64,000 bases of DNA from Spinacia oleracea (GCF_020520425.1 NC_079488.1:2023747-2087746); one strand, 5' to 3'. Positions 49,945-62,251 are shown, numbered from the stretch's first letter. Program-made: numbers and translations. The notes: generated by a model from the sequence alone, not told the origin.

Positions 49945-50300
49945 TTATTTGGATCCACAAATTCTATGACATACCATGTACATATTATATTCCATCATTT
50001 GATTGAGGAATACGTTTTTGTCATCCAATTGCCATATGTACCAATATGCAATCATTGCTTGAATTATAGACTTAAGCATTACGATTTTGCATGAGGTTTC
50101 AACACAATCCATGCCATGAATTTGCTTGTAACCTTTAGCAACTAATCTAGCTTTGTGTGTGAACACAATTCCATGTTTGATGGTTTTTATCCTTAAAACA
50201 AACTTGCAACCAATAGGTGTGAACCTATTCTTGCAAATCAACAAAATTTCAATTTTGTCATCAAAACATTGAGTATGTTTTATGGCCTCTAACCATTTAA
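49945..50300 (-). pseudogene. Copia reverse transcriptase remnant (element B)
   Basis: The minus strand reads WLEAIKHTQ, then PIGCKFVLRIKT, KARLVAKGYKQIHGMD and IWQLDDKNVFLN, the N-terminal third of a Ty1/copia reverse transcriptase (usual forms PIGCKWVFKIK, ARLVAKGYKQ, WQMDVKTAFLN). The FxxxYVDD box further on is not found. Key positions are changed, and the frame ends soon after. This piece fixes the family as copia and the direction as minus. Confidence 0.85.
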
Positions 50301-53300
50301 AACATTTGAGTCTATATATGGCCTCTAACCATTTTAGGAAATCTGGGTTTCGTCATAGCTTTCTTACAAGTCACAAACTCATTAATCTACATGATAATAG
50401 TTTGACTGCAAGTTGTAGGTTTCTTCACTATCTAATAGAAGAATTGCATAGTTTCAGTGACCTGAACTCCATGTTTCTTTATTATCTAATAGAAGAATCT
50501 CATAGTTCCAGTGACTTGAACTCTATGCCTACTAGGGTATAGAACATCAAACAATAGAATATCAATAGCCACTTGAAAGTCCTTTGAATATTCTGTTCTC
50601 CTTGAAGCACTTGTAAAGTCTTCTAAGAGATGTCTATTCTTTAAAGCCACTTCTAAAGTCCTTAAAGAATAAGTTCGGTTGTTCTGAAGCACTTCGAAAA
50701 GCCTCCGGAATGTCCGTTTATGTTTGTTGTTTGCCTCGAAGACTTTCGAGGTCTATTTTCTCCCACTTGTCATTTTGGAAACGAATCTCCAAAAGGACAT
50801 CATTTCGAGAAAACAAACATTATGTTCTCAAAAATTCGTGGTAGAAATAACACCCTTGTCTCATTTGAATAAATCACAATGAAACATATATCTATACTTG
50901 GGCCTTAGTTTGTTGAATAACAAATACTAAGCTCCCACTGAGTTTAGCAACTCTCTAGATATATATATTATCGAAAAGATATTCTGAAATTTCTTTTCTA
51001 TAGCTTTGACGAATTTAGTTTAGTTTGGTGGTAGTTGAGCATTTTGTTTTAGAAATTAAAGGAAAAGTCTTTATGATCCATCATTGATCGAATCAAGTAT
51101 TAATCGACTTCGATCATTCCAACTTAGATATGCCATATCTTATGGAGCTAGATTGTGAATTTTACTACACAATCATTGATAATCATTCTTGATTTAAGTA
51201 ATCATCAACATGATCTAACCTAGATCTTTATGATTTCTTACCAAGTGGGATTTATACTTCTGAATCTTTGAACTAGCCAAACAGATTCAAACTTATATCA
51301 CATTGAGTAAATAAACCTATATTCACTCAAATCTGTGTGAAATAATAAAGTCATAAAACCTTTCTTTAGCTTTGAACTCTATTGTCTAGGCGTTCTAACA
51401 ATAGTTCATATCTTTTGTTACTTTCAACAAGTAAGACTAGCTTGTCTTAAGTTGATCTAGAAATCAACCAACTTTCAAAAGTCCATTAAAATAGAGCTTT
51501 TGAATGTTAACTTGTTGATATGGTCTAAGCAACAATGCCAAAGATTAGTGGAACTCAAATCAAGGGTTTGATTTGAACCTAGTAAAGTTCTTTAAAGAGT
51601 TGTTTGTTTTAATCAAGCATATTGACTCAACCTGTAATTGACCATTTCATTCAAATAAACAAATAAACAAGCATTGTTTTTGTTCTTCTAAATGTGAGTC
51701 TTTCTGTGTTTGAAGCAGAAATTTAGGTATGCTGATTATGGAACAAAATAGCCATTGAGTTCCAGCCTTTGAAAGGACTTAAAACAAACTAGATGACCCT
51801 ACAACTAATGTAGCATTGCCATGCTTCATTTCCCACTTGTAGGTCATTAGTGTATCCTAGCTTCCTTTGTTTGAGTTATTACCGAAGTAAGAACCTCAAG
51901 CGGTATATGATACCAAGGAAGTTTGATTGCTAGGTCACTTCTCTTTAAACATAAACTTATAGGTAGAAACGAAATCGTAAATTCCTTTCATTTGTTCCTC
52001 GTTTTCCTATTTCTTGTACCTTTTCTTATAGTCTTAAGAATTGAATTCTTTAGTGTTGACTTTTATACTTTGTTAGACATGTCCAATGTCACCAACAAGG
52101 TTCTTTACCATTTTAATTTATGTTGAATATTTTGTTTCAACTAGATGATCTTACCAGAAGCTTCTAAAGTTCTCTAAGCATCGATCTATTCGAATGTCTA
52201 GGGACTAGACTCATTCGAGAATTAAATGGACAAAGATATTAGGTTGTTAACCATTGGTAAAGCTGAGCGTATTAAACTCAATGCTTTATGATCTCAAAAC
52301 TACATTGTATTTTGAATTCACAAGCACCAATTGGTTTGCCATTCGATTTTGATATTCGAAAACAACCATAAAAGTCTCTAAAAGAAACGTACATTTTAAA
52401 TTGCTCACTTTCTCTCTTTTCCGTGAATCGTTCTTGGATTCACTACCAATCGAGGAAATTTACTGTTACCTTTCTAAAAGGATTTATTGCAGTGCAAGAT
52501 ATTTAATTATAAATAATAATTAAAACATACATTGAAGCATGCAAAGTCTAAACATTTATCATGAATAATAACTTGAAAATGAAAGCAATCATGCAATTTA
52601 AACAAGTCATTAGCATTTTATTCGATTTTATTGTTCCGGCAGGTGTGAATAAAATGATTCCAAGACCCTAAAACCATTGAAGAATTAAGCACAGTTTGTC
52701 GACTCAATTCTAAAACATTTTAGGTAAGCAAAAGCCTTTTGCTAATAGTCTAGAAACTACTCTTGGTTGATAGGTACGTCTAAGAACTTATTAGGTAAAC
52801 CTATCAATTTTGCCACGACATAAAAGGACTCCTTACTTATATCGTTGAGTTTCACCAAAACTAACATGTACTCACAATTATTTGTGTACCTTGCCCCTTT
52901 AGGACCAATAAGTAACACCTCGCTGAGCGAAAACTATTACTAGATTGATGTAAAGGATATCCAAGCAAGTGTATATTTTGGCATGGCACCTTATAACTCA
53001 ATTTTTAAGTTTGGAACTTAAGGCTCTTACTATGTTGGTTAGATTTTAAGTGAACTAAAATCCTTAATCATGCAACATAATCAAGCCACAATCTTACGCA
53101 TAATTAAGACATATTTAACGCAATAAATAACTTAAAGCATGCATAAGATAAATGTGATCTAGTATGGCCCGACTTCATCTTGAAGCTTTGACTTCAAAGT
53201 CCGTCTTGAAAATCTCCGTGGGAGGCACCATTTTCTTCAAATAGGATAAGCTATAACTAATTACAACTATTTGATGGTACGCAGACCATATTTGAATTTA

Positions 53301-53939
53301 AAAATAACTTTGGTACTGTAGACCAATTACATTCAAATTAATGGTACGCAGACCATATTTTCTATCCTATTTGGGCCATACTAGTCACTTCATAACCTGC
53401 AAAACAGTACATATACTATATATACCATTCACCCATTCATTATCATGAATGGCCCACATTGCTGGTTAGTAAAACACATTATGCATCACGTAAACATTTG
53501 CTGCAATTAATCAAGGGCACCAATAATCTACCAATTATTCAGTCCTTATTAATTCTAATCAAGTTGTTTTAACCTGAAGGATTTGTAGACCTAATCAAGA
53601 GTTTATGACTAAAAGGGCTCCCACTTAAACCAATAAATTCATATGCTTTACTAATTTTAAACATAAAAATGTATTTCAAGTCTAACCGGAAACATACAAA
53701 TTTAATTAAAATTTAAAGCTCATATAAATTTATAATTGAATCCTAAAAGTTTAATTTAATTTCAGTCGTATTTAAATTAATTCATGATTTTAATTTTAGT
53801 AAAATAATTAGAATAAATAAAATTTATTATAATTACAATATTCAAAATTAAAATCCAAGAAAATAATTTAAATTATTAATTTTAAAATTAATTAAAATTA
53901 CGTAAACTGAAAAATTTCAAATTAAACATTCAAAACGAT

Positions 53940-54480
53940 CTAATCGCAACGCAAACACCGTACGCATTGCACGCCCATGGGCCGCACGCACACAGCCATT
54001 GCTGGCCATGTGCGCGCAGCCCATGCGCTCGTCGCATAGCTGCTGCATCTTCCATCGCAAGGCATCGCACGCTGTGGTGCTCGCTGCGCGCGCGCCAGCA
54101 CTCGACGCACGCGAGCCATCGCTCGCTGTGCGCGGTGGCCAGCGCTCGCTGCGCGTGCTCCATCGCTCGCTGTGCGCGCGAGTCATCGCTCGCTGAGCGC
54201 GCGACCCATCGCTCGCTGTGCGCGCGAGCAATTGCGCGCGATCAATCGCTGGGCGCAGCGCTCGTGGCGCCGCTCGCTTGCTGCCCACACGCGACTGCCT
54301 TGGCTTGCCTTTCGCCCATGCCCATTCGTCCATAGCTCGTGGCCCACGACACAAGGCAGGGCTGCTGCCTTGTGCTCGTGCACCATGCCTTGCTCATTGC
54401 ATTCGTGCCGCACGGGCGACGAGCTCCCTTGCTCGTCGTCGCATGCCCGCACTATACAACACCCCTTAAGGGTAACACGA
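53940..54480. repeat. GC-rich low-complexity block in leader of B
   Basis: Alternating words such as CATCGCTCGCTGTGCGCG and CACGCGAGC make about 540 GC-rich bases in very AT-rich surroundings. It produces long frames on both strands that are not genes. The corresponding block in element A is 57160-57760, where the word order is rearranged. Confidence 0.8.
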
Positions 54481-55235
54481 AGCGTCCATTGCTTTGTGCG
54501 TGCAAGTTATATGAACGAATCGCATAAAAAATTTAAAATTTATATTTAAAATTAATGACAAATTAATAAATAATATTAATTTCATAATTTTAGGGCGAAA
54601 AATCGAAAATTTATTATTCAATTGATTTCCGATTATTATGGATTCAAGCCTAGGTCATAAAAATTTAAAATTTATCATAAATTTACAATTTTTATGGTGG
54701 TTTTTAATCATAGGTTTCTAATTAAATTATAATTAATTATGAAAATCAAATTAATTCTAAATTATTTTAATTTTCAACAAATTAATCATAATTACAAATT
54801 AGATTGCATAATTAACAAGGCTAGGCATTCAAACTTGTTAAACATATACAGTAGGTCAATCAAAAAATTCAAGATTTATCAACAAGAATCGCAAATATTT
54901 AATTTAACATCTTAAATTTACGAAATTTTGCATTCGAAAAACTAAAACCTTCGAAAAGTTATAGTTAGGCTTCGAATTTGAGAATTCTGGGTTCGGCAGA
55001 AAAATACTCTTTTTGTCAAAATTTTAGAATACCTTTTACATGCGGAATTGACACAAAAATCACTCGATTTGGATGAGTAACGAAGAAACTGCCGAAAAAC
55101 TGCGTACGTATGATTAAATAAACGCAATTTGCAATTAATTAACAATTACGAAAATTAATCACCCCTTTTAATTCTTGCAAATTTGTAATATTTAACCATA
55201 TTCATGCAATTTAGATTATGAAAATAATAAGGGGC

Positions 55236-55247
55236 GCTCTGATACCA
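55236..55247 (-). other. Primer binding site of element B
   Basis: TGGTATCAGAGC on the minus strand, one base inside the 5' LTR: an exact match to the sequence complementary to the 3' end of initiator tRNA-Met, the usual plant LTR-retrotransposon primer. Confidence 0.9.
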
Positions 55248-55248
55248 C

Positions 55249-56616
55249 TGTTAGGTTATGATACATATGACAATTCATAAATCATGCGGAAACAACCATT
55301 TAAGCCAGGAATACATATTATTTACACATAATCATATAGCATAATTTAGATGCATACTCTTTGTTGCGTGCCTTCCCTAGCTGCGTCCGAACCGAACAAG
55401 AACAAGTCTTTAGGAATCCAAGTGTCGTCCCTCCGTAGATAGTCCACATCACGTCCGGATCCGCCTTAAGATTGACCAACTAGAATCGCCCTTAAGGTAC
55501 TAGAATTTTCGGCACTCTTAGGTAAGAAATATGGCTGAATTTTTCTCTCAAAACTCACTTTGAATACTTGAATTAATCTCTGAAAATATGTGACCCTAGG
55601 CACGTATTTATAGAGTTATGGAAAGGGAATTGGAATCCTAGTAGGATACGAATTAATTAAACTTACAATCCTATAAGAACTCTAATTAATTAATTTATCC
55701 TTTTAGGAATAGGAATTTAATCATATACTAATTCTAATAGTTTTAGGAATCGTGCATGAACACAAACTCACACACACACGGCAGCCACGATGGGCCGCCC
55801 ATGCGTGTGCGTGCGAGCAGCAGCCCACGCAGCGAGGCCATGGCCTTGGCGCGCGCTGGGCCTGCCTTGCGGTGGGCCTGGGCGCTGCCTTGGCTGGGCG
55901 CGCGTTTGGCTGGGCGATGGCCCAACTTCGTGCTGGGCCTTCGTCCGGCAGGCCTCGTCCGATGCTAATTCGTACGATACGATTCCGATTAAATTCCCGG
56001 TTCCGGAATTCATTTCCGATACGAACAATATTTAATATTTCCGATTCCGGAATCAATTTCCGTTTCGAAAAAATATTTAATATTTCCGTTTCCGGAATTA
56101 TTTTCCAATTCCGATAATATTTCCGATTCTGACAATATTTCCGTTTCCGGCAATATTTCCGATTCTGGTAATATTTCCATTTTCGATAATATTTTCCGAT
56201 ACGTACCATGTTTCCGTTTCCGGCAACATCTACGACTCGGATAATATTTATATTTCCGATACGATCCATATTTCCGTTTCCGGCAATATCATCGTTTCCG
56301 GAGTATTCATTTCTTGCCTGTGACGATCTCAGCTCCCACTGAAACCAAGATCCGTCGATTCCGAATATCCATAGATGGAGTATCTAATGCCATTAAATAC
56401 TTGATCCGTTTACGTACTATTTGTGTGACCCTACGGGTTCAGTCAAGAGTAAGCTGTGGATTAATATCATTAATTCCACTTGAACTGAAGCGGCCTCTAG
56501 CTAGGCATTCAGTTCACTTGATCTCACTGAATTATTAACTTGTTAATTAATACTGAACCGCATTTATTAGACTTAAAATAGAATGCATACTTGGACCAAG
56601 GGCATTATTTCCTTCA
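55249..56616 (-). repeat. 5' LTR of element B
   Basis: 1368 bases, TGTTAGG to CCTTCA on the plus strand, closely matching the reassembled 39332-47754 LTR. It contains the minisatellite (about 55975-56300) and the conserved TATA box on the minus strand near 55607. It is followed on the right by CGCAG and the continuation of element A. Confidence 0.93.
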
Positions 56617-56621
56617 CGCAG

Positions 56622-58531
56622 ACCATATTTGAATTGAAAAACAACTTTGGTACTTTAGGTATCATGAATGGCCCACATAGCTGGTTAGTAAACACATTAT
56701 GCATCACGTAAACATTTGCAGCAATTAATCAAGGGCACCAATAATCTACCAATTATTCCGTCCTTATTAATTCTAATCAAGTTGTTTTAACCTTAAGGAT
56801 TTGTAGACCTAATCAAGAGTTTATGACTAAAAAGGGCTCCCACTTAAACCAATAAATTCATATGCTTTACTAATTTTAAACATAAAAATGTATTTCTAGT
56901 CTAACCGGAAACATACAAATTTAATTAAAATTTAAAGCTCATTTAAATTTATAATTGAATCCAAAAAGTTTAATTTAATTTCAGTCGTATTTAAATTAAT
57001 TCATGATTTTAATTTTAGTAAAATAATTAGAATAAATAAAATTTATTATAATTACAATATTCAAAATTAAAATCCAAGAAAAAAATTTAAATTATTAATT
57101 TTAAAATTAATTAAAATTACGTAAACTGAAAATCTCAAATTAAAATTTCAAAACGATCTAATCGCAACGCAACAACCCCACGCAACGTACGCCCATGGGC
57201 CACACGCACACAGCCATCGCTGGCCATGTGCGCGCAGCCCATGCGCTGCGTCGCATCGCTGCTGCTGCTCTCCTTCGCAAGGCATCACGCGAGCTGGTGC
57301 TCGCTGCGCGCGCCAGCGCTCGATGCACGCGAGCCATCGCTCGCTGCGCTCGATCCATGCGAGCCATCGCTCGCTGCGCGCCTGCCTTTCCCGCACGCGA
57401 GCTTGCGCTCATCGCACGAGGCAGCAGTATGCGAGCTGGCGCTCGCTGCGCGCGAGGCATCGACGCTGGGCGTAGCAGTCTTGGCACGCGAGCTTGCGCT
57501 CGCTGCGCGCGAGGCTCCGCACGTTTGCGCAAGGCAGTGCGCGCTGTGGCGCAGCTCGCTTGCTGCCCACACGCGACTGCTCGTGCCTTGCTCTCGCCCT
57601 CGCCCATTCGCCCATTGCACACAGCCCACGACACAAGGCAGGGCTGCTGCCTTGTGCTCGGGCACCATGGCCTTGCTCATTGCATTCGTACCGCATGGGC
57701 GACGAGCTCCCTTGCTCGTCGTCACATGCCCGCACTATACAACACCCCTTAAGGGTAACACGTAGCGTCCATTGCTTTGTGCGTGCAAGTTATATGAGCG
57801 AATCGCATAAAAATTTAAAATTTATATTCAAAATTAATGACAAATTAATCAATAATATTAATTTCATAATTTTAGGGCGAAAAATCGAAAATTTATTATT
57901 CAATTGATTTCTAATTAACATGGATTCAAGTCTAGGTCATAAAAATTTAAAATTTAACATAAATTTACAATTTTTATGGTGGTTTTTAATCATAGGTATC
58001 TAATTAAATTATAATTAATTATGAAAATCAAATTAATTCTAAAAATTATTCTAATTTTCAACAAATTAATCATAATTACAAATTAAATTGCATAATTAAC
58101 AAGGCTAGGCATTCAAACTTGTTAAACATATACAGTAGGTCAATCAAAAATTCAAGATTTATCAACAAGAATCGCAAATATTTAATTTAACATCTTAAAT
58201 TTACGAAATTTTGCATTCGAAAAACTAAAACCTCCGAAAAGTCATAGTTAGGCTTCGAATTTGAGAATTCTGGGTTCGGCCGAAAAAAACTATATTTTGT
58301 CAAAATTTTAGAATGCCTTTTACATGCGGAATTGACACAAAAATCACTCGATTTGGATGAGTAACGAAGAAACTGCCGAAAAACTGCGTACGTATAATTA
58401 AATAAACGCAATTTGCAATTAATTAACAATTACGAAAATTAATCACCCCTTTTAATTCTTGCAAATTTGTAATATTTAACCATGTTCATGCAATTTAGAT
58501 TATGAAAATAATAAGAGGCTCGTGATACCAC
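56622..58531 (-). mobile_element. Leader of element A, right of the nested element B
   Basis: It continues A from the duplicated CGCAG to its primer site. It is colinear with B's leader at 53283-55248 and contains the GC-rich block 57160-57760. No coding sequence is recognised; the long frames in the GC-rich block are compositional. Confidence 0.8.
58518..58530 (-). other. Primer binding site of element A, with one inserted base
   Basis: The minus strand reads TGGTATCACGAGC beside the 5' LTR, against TGGTATCAGAGC in element B. One C is inserted in the tRNA-complementary stretch, consistent with A being an older, decayed copy. Confidence 0.75.
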
Positions 58532-59893
58532 TGTTAGGTTATGATACATATGACAATTCATAAATCATGCGGAAAAAACCATAAAGCCAGGAAAACATAT
58601 TATTTACACATAATCATTTAGCATAGTTTAGATGCATACACTTTGTTGCGTGCCTTCCCTAGCTGCGCCCGAACCGAACAAGAACAAGTCTTTAGGACTC
58701 CAAGTGTCGTCCCTCCGTAGATAGTCCACAGCACGTCCGGATCCGCCTTAAGCTTGACCAACTAGAATCGCCCTTAAGGTACTTAGAATTTTCGGCTATT
58801 GTAGGCAATTATATGACTGAATTTTTGCTCTCAAAAATCACTTTGAATACTTGAATCGTTTATACAAATAATGACCCTAGGCCCTTATTTATAGAGGTAT
58901 GGAAAAGGAATTATAATCCTACTAGGATGTGGATTTGTTAATTAGAACTTTATTAGGACTCTAAATAACAAAGCAAATCTAATAGGATTAGGATTTTAAT
59001 CTTCGCACGAATCCTAACAGGATTAGGATTTCCCGCACACGCATCGTACAAGCCGTGCACCCGCGCAGGCCTTGCGGCCCACGACAAGCGCACAGCCCAT
59101 GTGCGGTGCTGCGCGCGCGCGCGCCCTTGGCTGGGCCTGGCCTTGCGCTGGGCCTGGTCGAGGCGTGCGTTGCTGCGTGCGGCTCGCTGGTCGATGGCCT
59201 GGCTTCGTGCTGGGCCTTCGTCTAGCGGGCCTCGTCCGATGCTAATTCGTACGATACGCTTCCGATTAAACTGCCGATTCCGGAATTCATTTCCGATACG
59301 AACAACATTTAATATTTCCGATTCCGGAATTAATTTCCGTTTCGAACAAATATTTAATATTTCCGTTTCCAGAATTATTTTCCGATTCCGATAATATTTC
59401 CGTTTCTGACAATATTTCCGTTTCCGGCAATATTTCCGATTCCGGCAATATTTCCATTTCCGATAATATTTTCCGATACGTACCATGTTTCCGTTTCCGG
59501 CAACATCTACGACTTGGATAATATTTATATTTCCGATACGATCCATATTTCCGTTTCCGACAATATCATCGTTTCCGGAGTATTCATTTCTTGCCTGTGA
59601 CGATCTCTGCTCCCACTGAAACCAAGATCCGTCGATTCCGAATATCCATAGATGGAGTATTTAATGCTATTAAATACTTGATCCGTTTACGTACTATTTG
59701 TGTGACCCTACGAGTTCAGTCAAGAGTAAGCTGTGGATTAATATCATTAATTCCACTTGAACTGAAGCGGCCTCTAGCTAGGCATTCAGCTCACTTGATC
59801 TCATTGAATTATTAACTTGTTAATTAATACTGAACCGCATTTATTAGACTTAACATTGAATGCATACTTGGACCAAGGGCATTATTTCCTTCA
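58532..59893 (-). repeat. 5' LTR of element A
   Basis: 1362 bases, closely matching 32069-33426, with a slightly longer GCGCGC run near 59110. It has the minisatellite at about 59250-59570. It ends at the target duplication GCATC, after which BTL1 intron sequence resumes (59899-60323), where nothing further is recognised. Confidence 0.93.
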
Positions 59894-60812
59894 GCATCTA
59901 TATCAGCTTTGTTGGTTTTGAATACAATGTAAGGGTATCGTTGAAAGTTCGGTGAATTATGTTGGGAATTGTTCCGTTCATCTGAGAAAAGGATTGCCCC
60001 TCCTGATTCAACGTGGCCTGGTGTACCTTCACTTTTATTTCAAGAATTATGGAATGATATGATGCTAATTAGCTCTCCTACATGTTGAAACATAACCTTC
60101 CTATATGGTCTATTATTTTATAATATTGATACAACTCCATTTGTTTCTTAGATTTTGTGTTTGAAACTCTTGATGAACTTGTGTGCATGTAGTCATTATG
60201 CTGGAAGTAACAACAAATGGTTATGGTTGCTCTTTCTGCCTTGGTTTCATCAAGTGTTTTCTGTTTCTAATTATCAGTATACCTAATTTGGCTGTGTTTT
60301 GGCAATTTACATCATGAAATCAGGACAAGAATGGTTGTTGGTGTTGGATCAAGAAATATAGCCGGAAGTTTTGTAGTGGTCTTTCAGCAGCATGGATTGC
60401 AAGGTCTCTGGGCAGGAAACACAATTAACATGTTGCGCATTGTCCCTACTCAAGCTATTGAGCTTGGAACTTTTGAGTGGGTCAAGCGAACAATGACTTT
60501 GAACCAAGTGAAATGGAACCGTGATGAAAATCCTAAGCTCCAATTTGGCGATATTACTTTGAGCAATCCTCTTTCATGGCTGTCCCCAGTTGGCTTAGCA
60601 GGCGCTGCTGCTGGAATTGCTGGAACATTTGCTTGTCATCCTCTGGAAGTTGTTAAGGTACGTGAAGCCAAACTGAGAGTTGAGTTGTTGAGGCTACTCA
60701 TGTAGTGTAGTTCAACAAAAAGAAAAAACAATGCTGATAGCATGAGCTCCCTTCATTTCCCTTCGTTCTCTTTCTTCTCTTTCTTCTTCGTTCCCTTCTT
60801 TCTTTCATACAG

Positions 60813-61092
60813 ATAATGATGATTGGTCGTTTACTTTGTGGCATTGGAATTGACTTATCATCTTCCTTAGTTCCATTATACATTTCTGAGGTAATATCAT
60901 ATATATTTTATGTCTGTCTATTTTGAATCTTTCGGGTCACGGAGACTAAACATGTCCTGATTTGCAGATCTCTCCAACTAAAATTTAGGTGCACTTGGTT
61001 CCTTCAACCAGATTTTATATGCATTGGTATTTTTGCTGCTTTGGTTGCTGAATTTCCTTTAGCAGGAAGCCCTTTGTGGTACTGCCTTGATA
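60813..61092 (+). pseudogene. Plastid glucose transporter (pGlcT-like) fragment
   Basis: Two exon-like pieces. The first, 60813-60890, after an acceptor (CATACAG) and before GTAATA, encodes MMIGRLLCGIGIDLSSSLVP then LYISE. The second, from 60968 after TTTGCAG, encodes ISPTKI, a stop where an Arg is expected, then GALGSFNQ, and after a frameshift LAGSPLWY. This order (GRL-GIGIG-LVPLYISE-ISPTEIRGALG-NQ) is the conserved region of plastidic glucose transporters of the sugar-porter superfamily. The stop and frameshift show it is not functional. No further exons were recognised to 61693. It lies only 155 bases after the last BTL1-like exon. Confidence 0.75.
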
Positions 61093-61693
61093 TCTATATG
61101 TTATGTGTTTCTCATACTGATAAGTTTTCCAAGTGTTACTGTTATTTCTATTAATGACGTTATTTAAATAGTTGGCCAGTTACAATGTGATAGTACTATT
61201 TTAAAATAGTATTCTGCATCTGTCGACAGTCTTTCTATCATTTAGATGACTTTATTTTTTGTCTCCCTGATTTTTTTTTTGTGTTAGGCTGAGGATGTAA
61301 CAATGGTGTGTTTTCCAGACACAGTAAAGTTGTTCTTCCAGATTACTTAATAAGAGTTGAAGTGGGGTTAATTTGTTTGATTTTACTTCAGGTATCATCT
61401 TCAGGTATTGTATAATATACCTTCTACTCTTGCGTGATTGTTGCTCTGGTTTGTTTCTCATAGATTAGTTTCCAAGATTTTAAAACAAGGTTCTGGTACG
61501 CAAGTGTGTATTTGAACAGAACCTTAACTTTTCTTTCTCTAATTCAATTTTGCCTGGTGTTTTTGGTGTAGAATGATTAGTGAAGTGTTAAGTCTTCGTA
61601 CCCCTGTGACCATGCCAATGCGTCGGAGTATCAAACACTGGGGTTCTTACTGTTAATGAAAAGTTCAAGTAACATGATTTTTTGTTTTGCTTC
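61093..61693. other. No gene recognised
   Basis: AT-rich sequence between the glucose-transporter fragment and the next LTR. It may include decayed introns of that pseudogene, but no exon, RNA gene or terminal repeat could be supported. Confidence 0.5.
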
Positions 61694-61987
61694 TGTAATA
61701 CCCCAGATTTTTAAAACCTGATTAATTATATTTTTATTAGTGTAAAATCATTTAAAATCCTAATTTAAAATTTTTATTAACGAGAATTTTATTTTGACTT
61801 GGAAACGTTAATATTTTAATGGTAAGATTGTTATTATTTTGATTTTATAATTTTTGATTTAAAGTTGTAATTATTTTCGATTTAAGTTCAATTGGAGGAG
61901 TAAAATTCAGAAATTTTCCTAACATTTTGCAATTACCAAAGTACCCTTTTTCAATTGAGAAACCAAAGATCAGTTTCTTTCTTCCTC

Positions 61988-62022
61988 TCTTCTTCTTCTT
62001 CTTCTTCTTCTTCTTCTTCTTC
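61988..62022. repeat. (CTT)n microsatellite
   Basis: About eleven uninterrupted CTT/TCT units, upstream of the TATA box in the LTR-like segment. Confidence 0.9.
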
Positions 62023-62251
62023 ACGTCACTTTCCCTTTTCCTCCATGAAAGTCAAGCTCACTTTCCACTTGTCACCACCCTTATTCATCTCAATATGACT
62101 CATCAATTCTATGACACTAGTCAGAATTTCAGTAGCTTAGTCATCAATTTCTAAATACCTCTTCACATTTGTCAATCAATTAAGCTTCACATTTGTCAAT
62201 CAATGGAGCTTAATTGAACTCATCTCTATGTCAGTCAACACCATTAATCCC

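Larger units (their letters stand above)
47755..55248 (-). mobile_element. Element B internal region
   Basis: Complete internal region from polypurine tract (GTGGGAGAC on the minus strand, next to the 3' LTR) to primer site. The coding part (47755-53280) is decayed, with only the reverse transcriptase piece recognised. The leader (53281-55235) includes a GC-rich block and AT-rich flanks. It is colinear with A's two parts, 33427-39331 and 56622-58531, and lacks A's MITE. Confidence 0.85.
39332..56616 (-). mobile_element. Copia-type LTR retrotransposon B, nested in A
   Basis: A second member of the same family as A, inserted in the same orientation into A's internal region. The target duplication CGCAG is at 39327-39331 and 56617-56621; joining the flanks restores the A sequence GATGGTACGCAGACCATATT, which B itself still has uninterrupted near 53274-53290. 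LTRs are 39332-47754 (split by a CACTA element) and 55249-56616. Internal region is 47755-55248. Without the CACTA element it is about 10.25 kb. The right-hand primer site is intact. Confidence 0.93.
32069..59893 (-). mobile_element. Copia-type LTR retrotransposon A, host of the nest
   Basis: The target duplication GCATC lies at 32064-32068 and 59894-59898, inside a BTL1 intron. LTRs are 32069-33426 and 58532-59893. On the minus strand the order is 5' LTR (right), primer site, leader (58531-56622), then, after interruption by element B at CGCAG, the body (39331-33427), polypurine tract and 3' LTR (left). Without element B and the MITE it is about 10.2 kb, with some 7.4 kb internal. Coding is decayed: only a reverse transcriptase piece is recognised. 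The two LTRs share sequence features not found in B's pair (for example GCACCCGCGCAGG), which supports the pairing. Confidence 0.92.
31506..60657 (+). pseudogene. BTL1: BTL1-like mitochondrial carrier gene, disrupted
   Basis: Homologue of plant BTL1, a member of the mitochondrial carrier family (probable adenine nucleotide transporter). Recognisable exons are 31506-31631 (QLVFGDVYGAVLLPKQVELE), 31904-32002 (GTREVGEFLSGAL, then APLETIR) and 60324-60657 (TRMVVGVGSRNIAGSF, the carrier signature region with GLQGLWAGN, then PLEVVK). The third exon is fully open, 111 codons, with correct phase to the donor of the second. In the second exon a tandem TTGG at 31953-31960 adds four bases, shifts the frame and gives TGA at 31991; without the second TTGG the exon has the expected phase. 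The intron at 32003-60323 holds the nested elements. The last third of the family protein was not found downstream. Either a pseudogene or a disrupted allele; an assembly error in the TTGG run is possible. Confidence 0.78.

Noticed and set aside
53917-54549. Several overlapping 80-145 codon frames on both strands
   Set aside because: They are compositional frames in the GC-rich leader block of element B; the homologous block in A (57148-57907) has different frames, so no protein is conserved.
32069-59893. Tandem LTR array from unequal recombination
   Set aside because: The two odd LTR-internal junctions share the CGCAG duplication, and joined flanks restore the uninterrupted element; nesting explains all borders.
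60331-60705. 124-codon frame taken as a complete small protein
   Set aside because: It is the third recognisable exon of the BTL1-like gene read through its donor site at 60658 into the intron.
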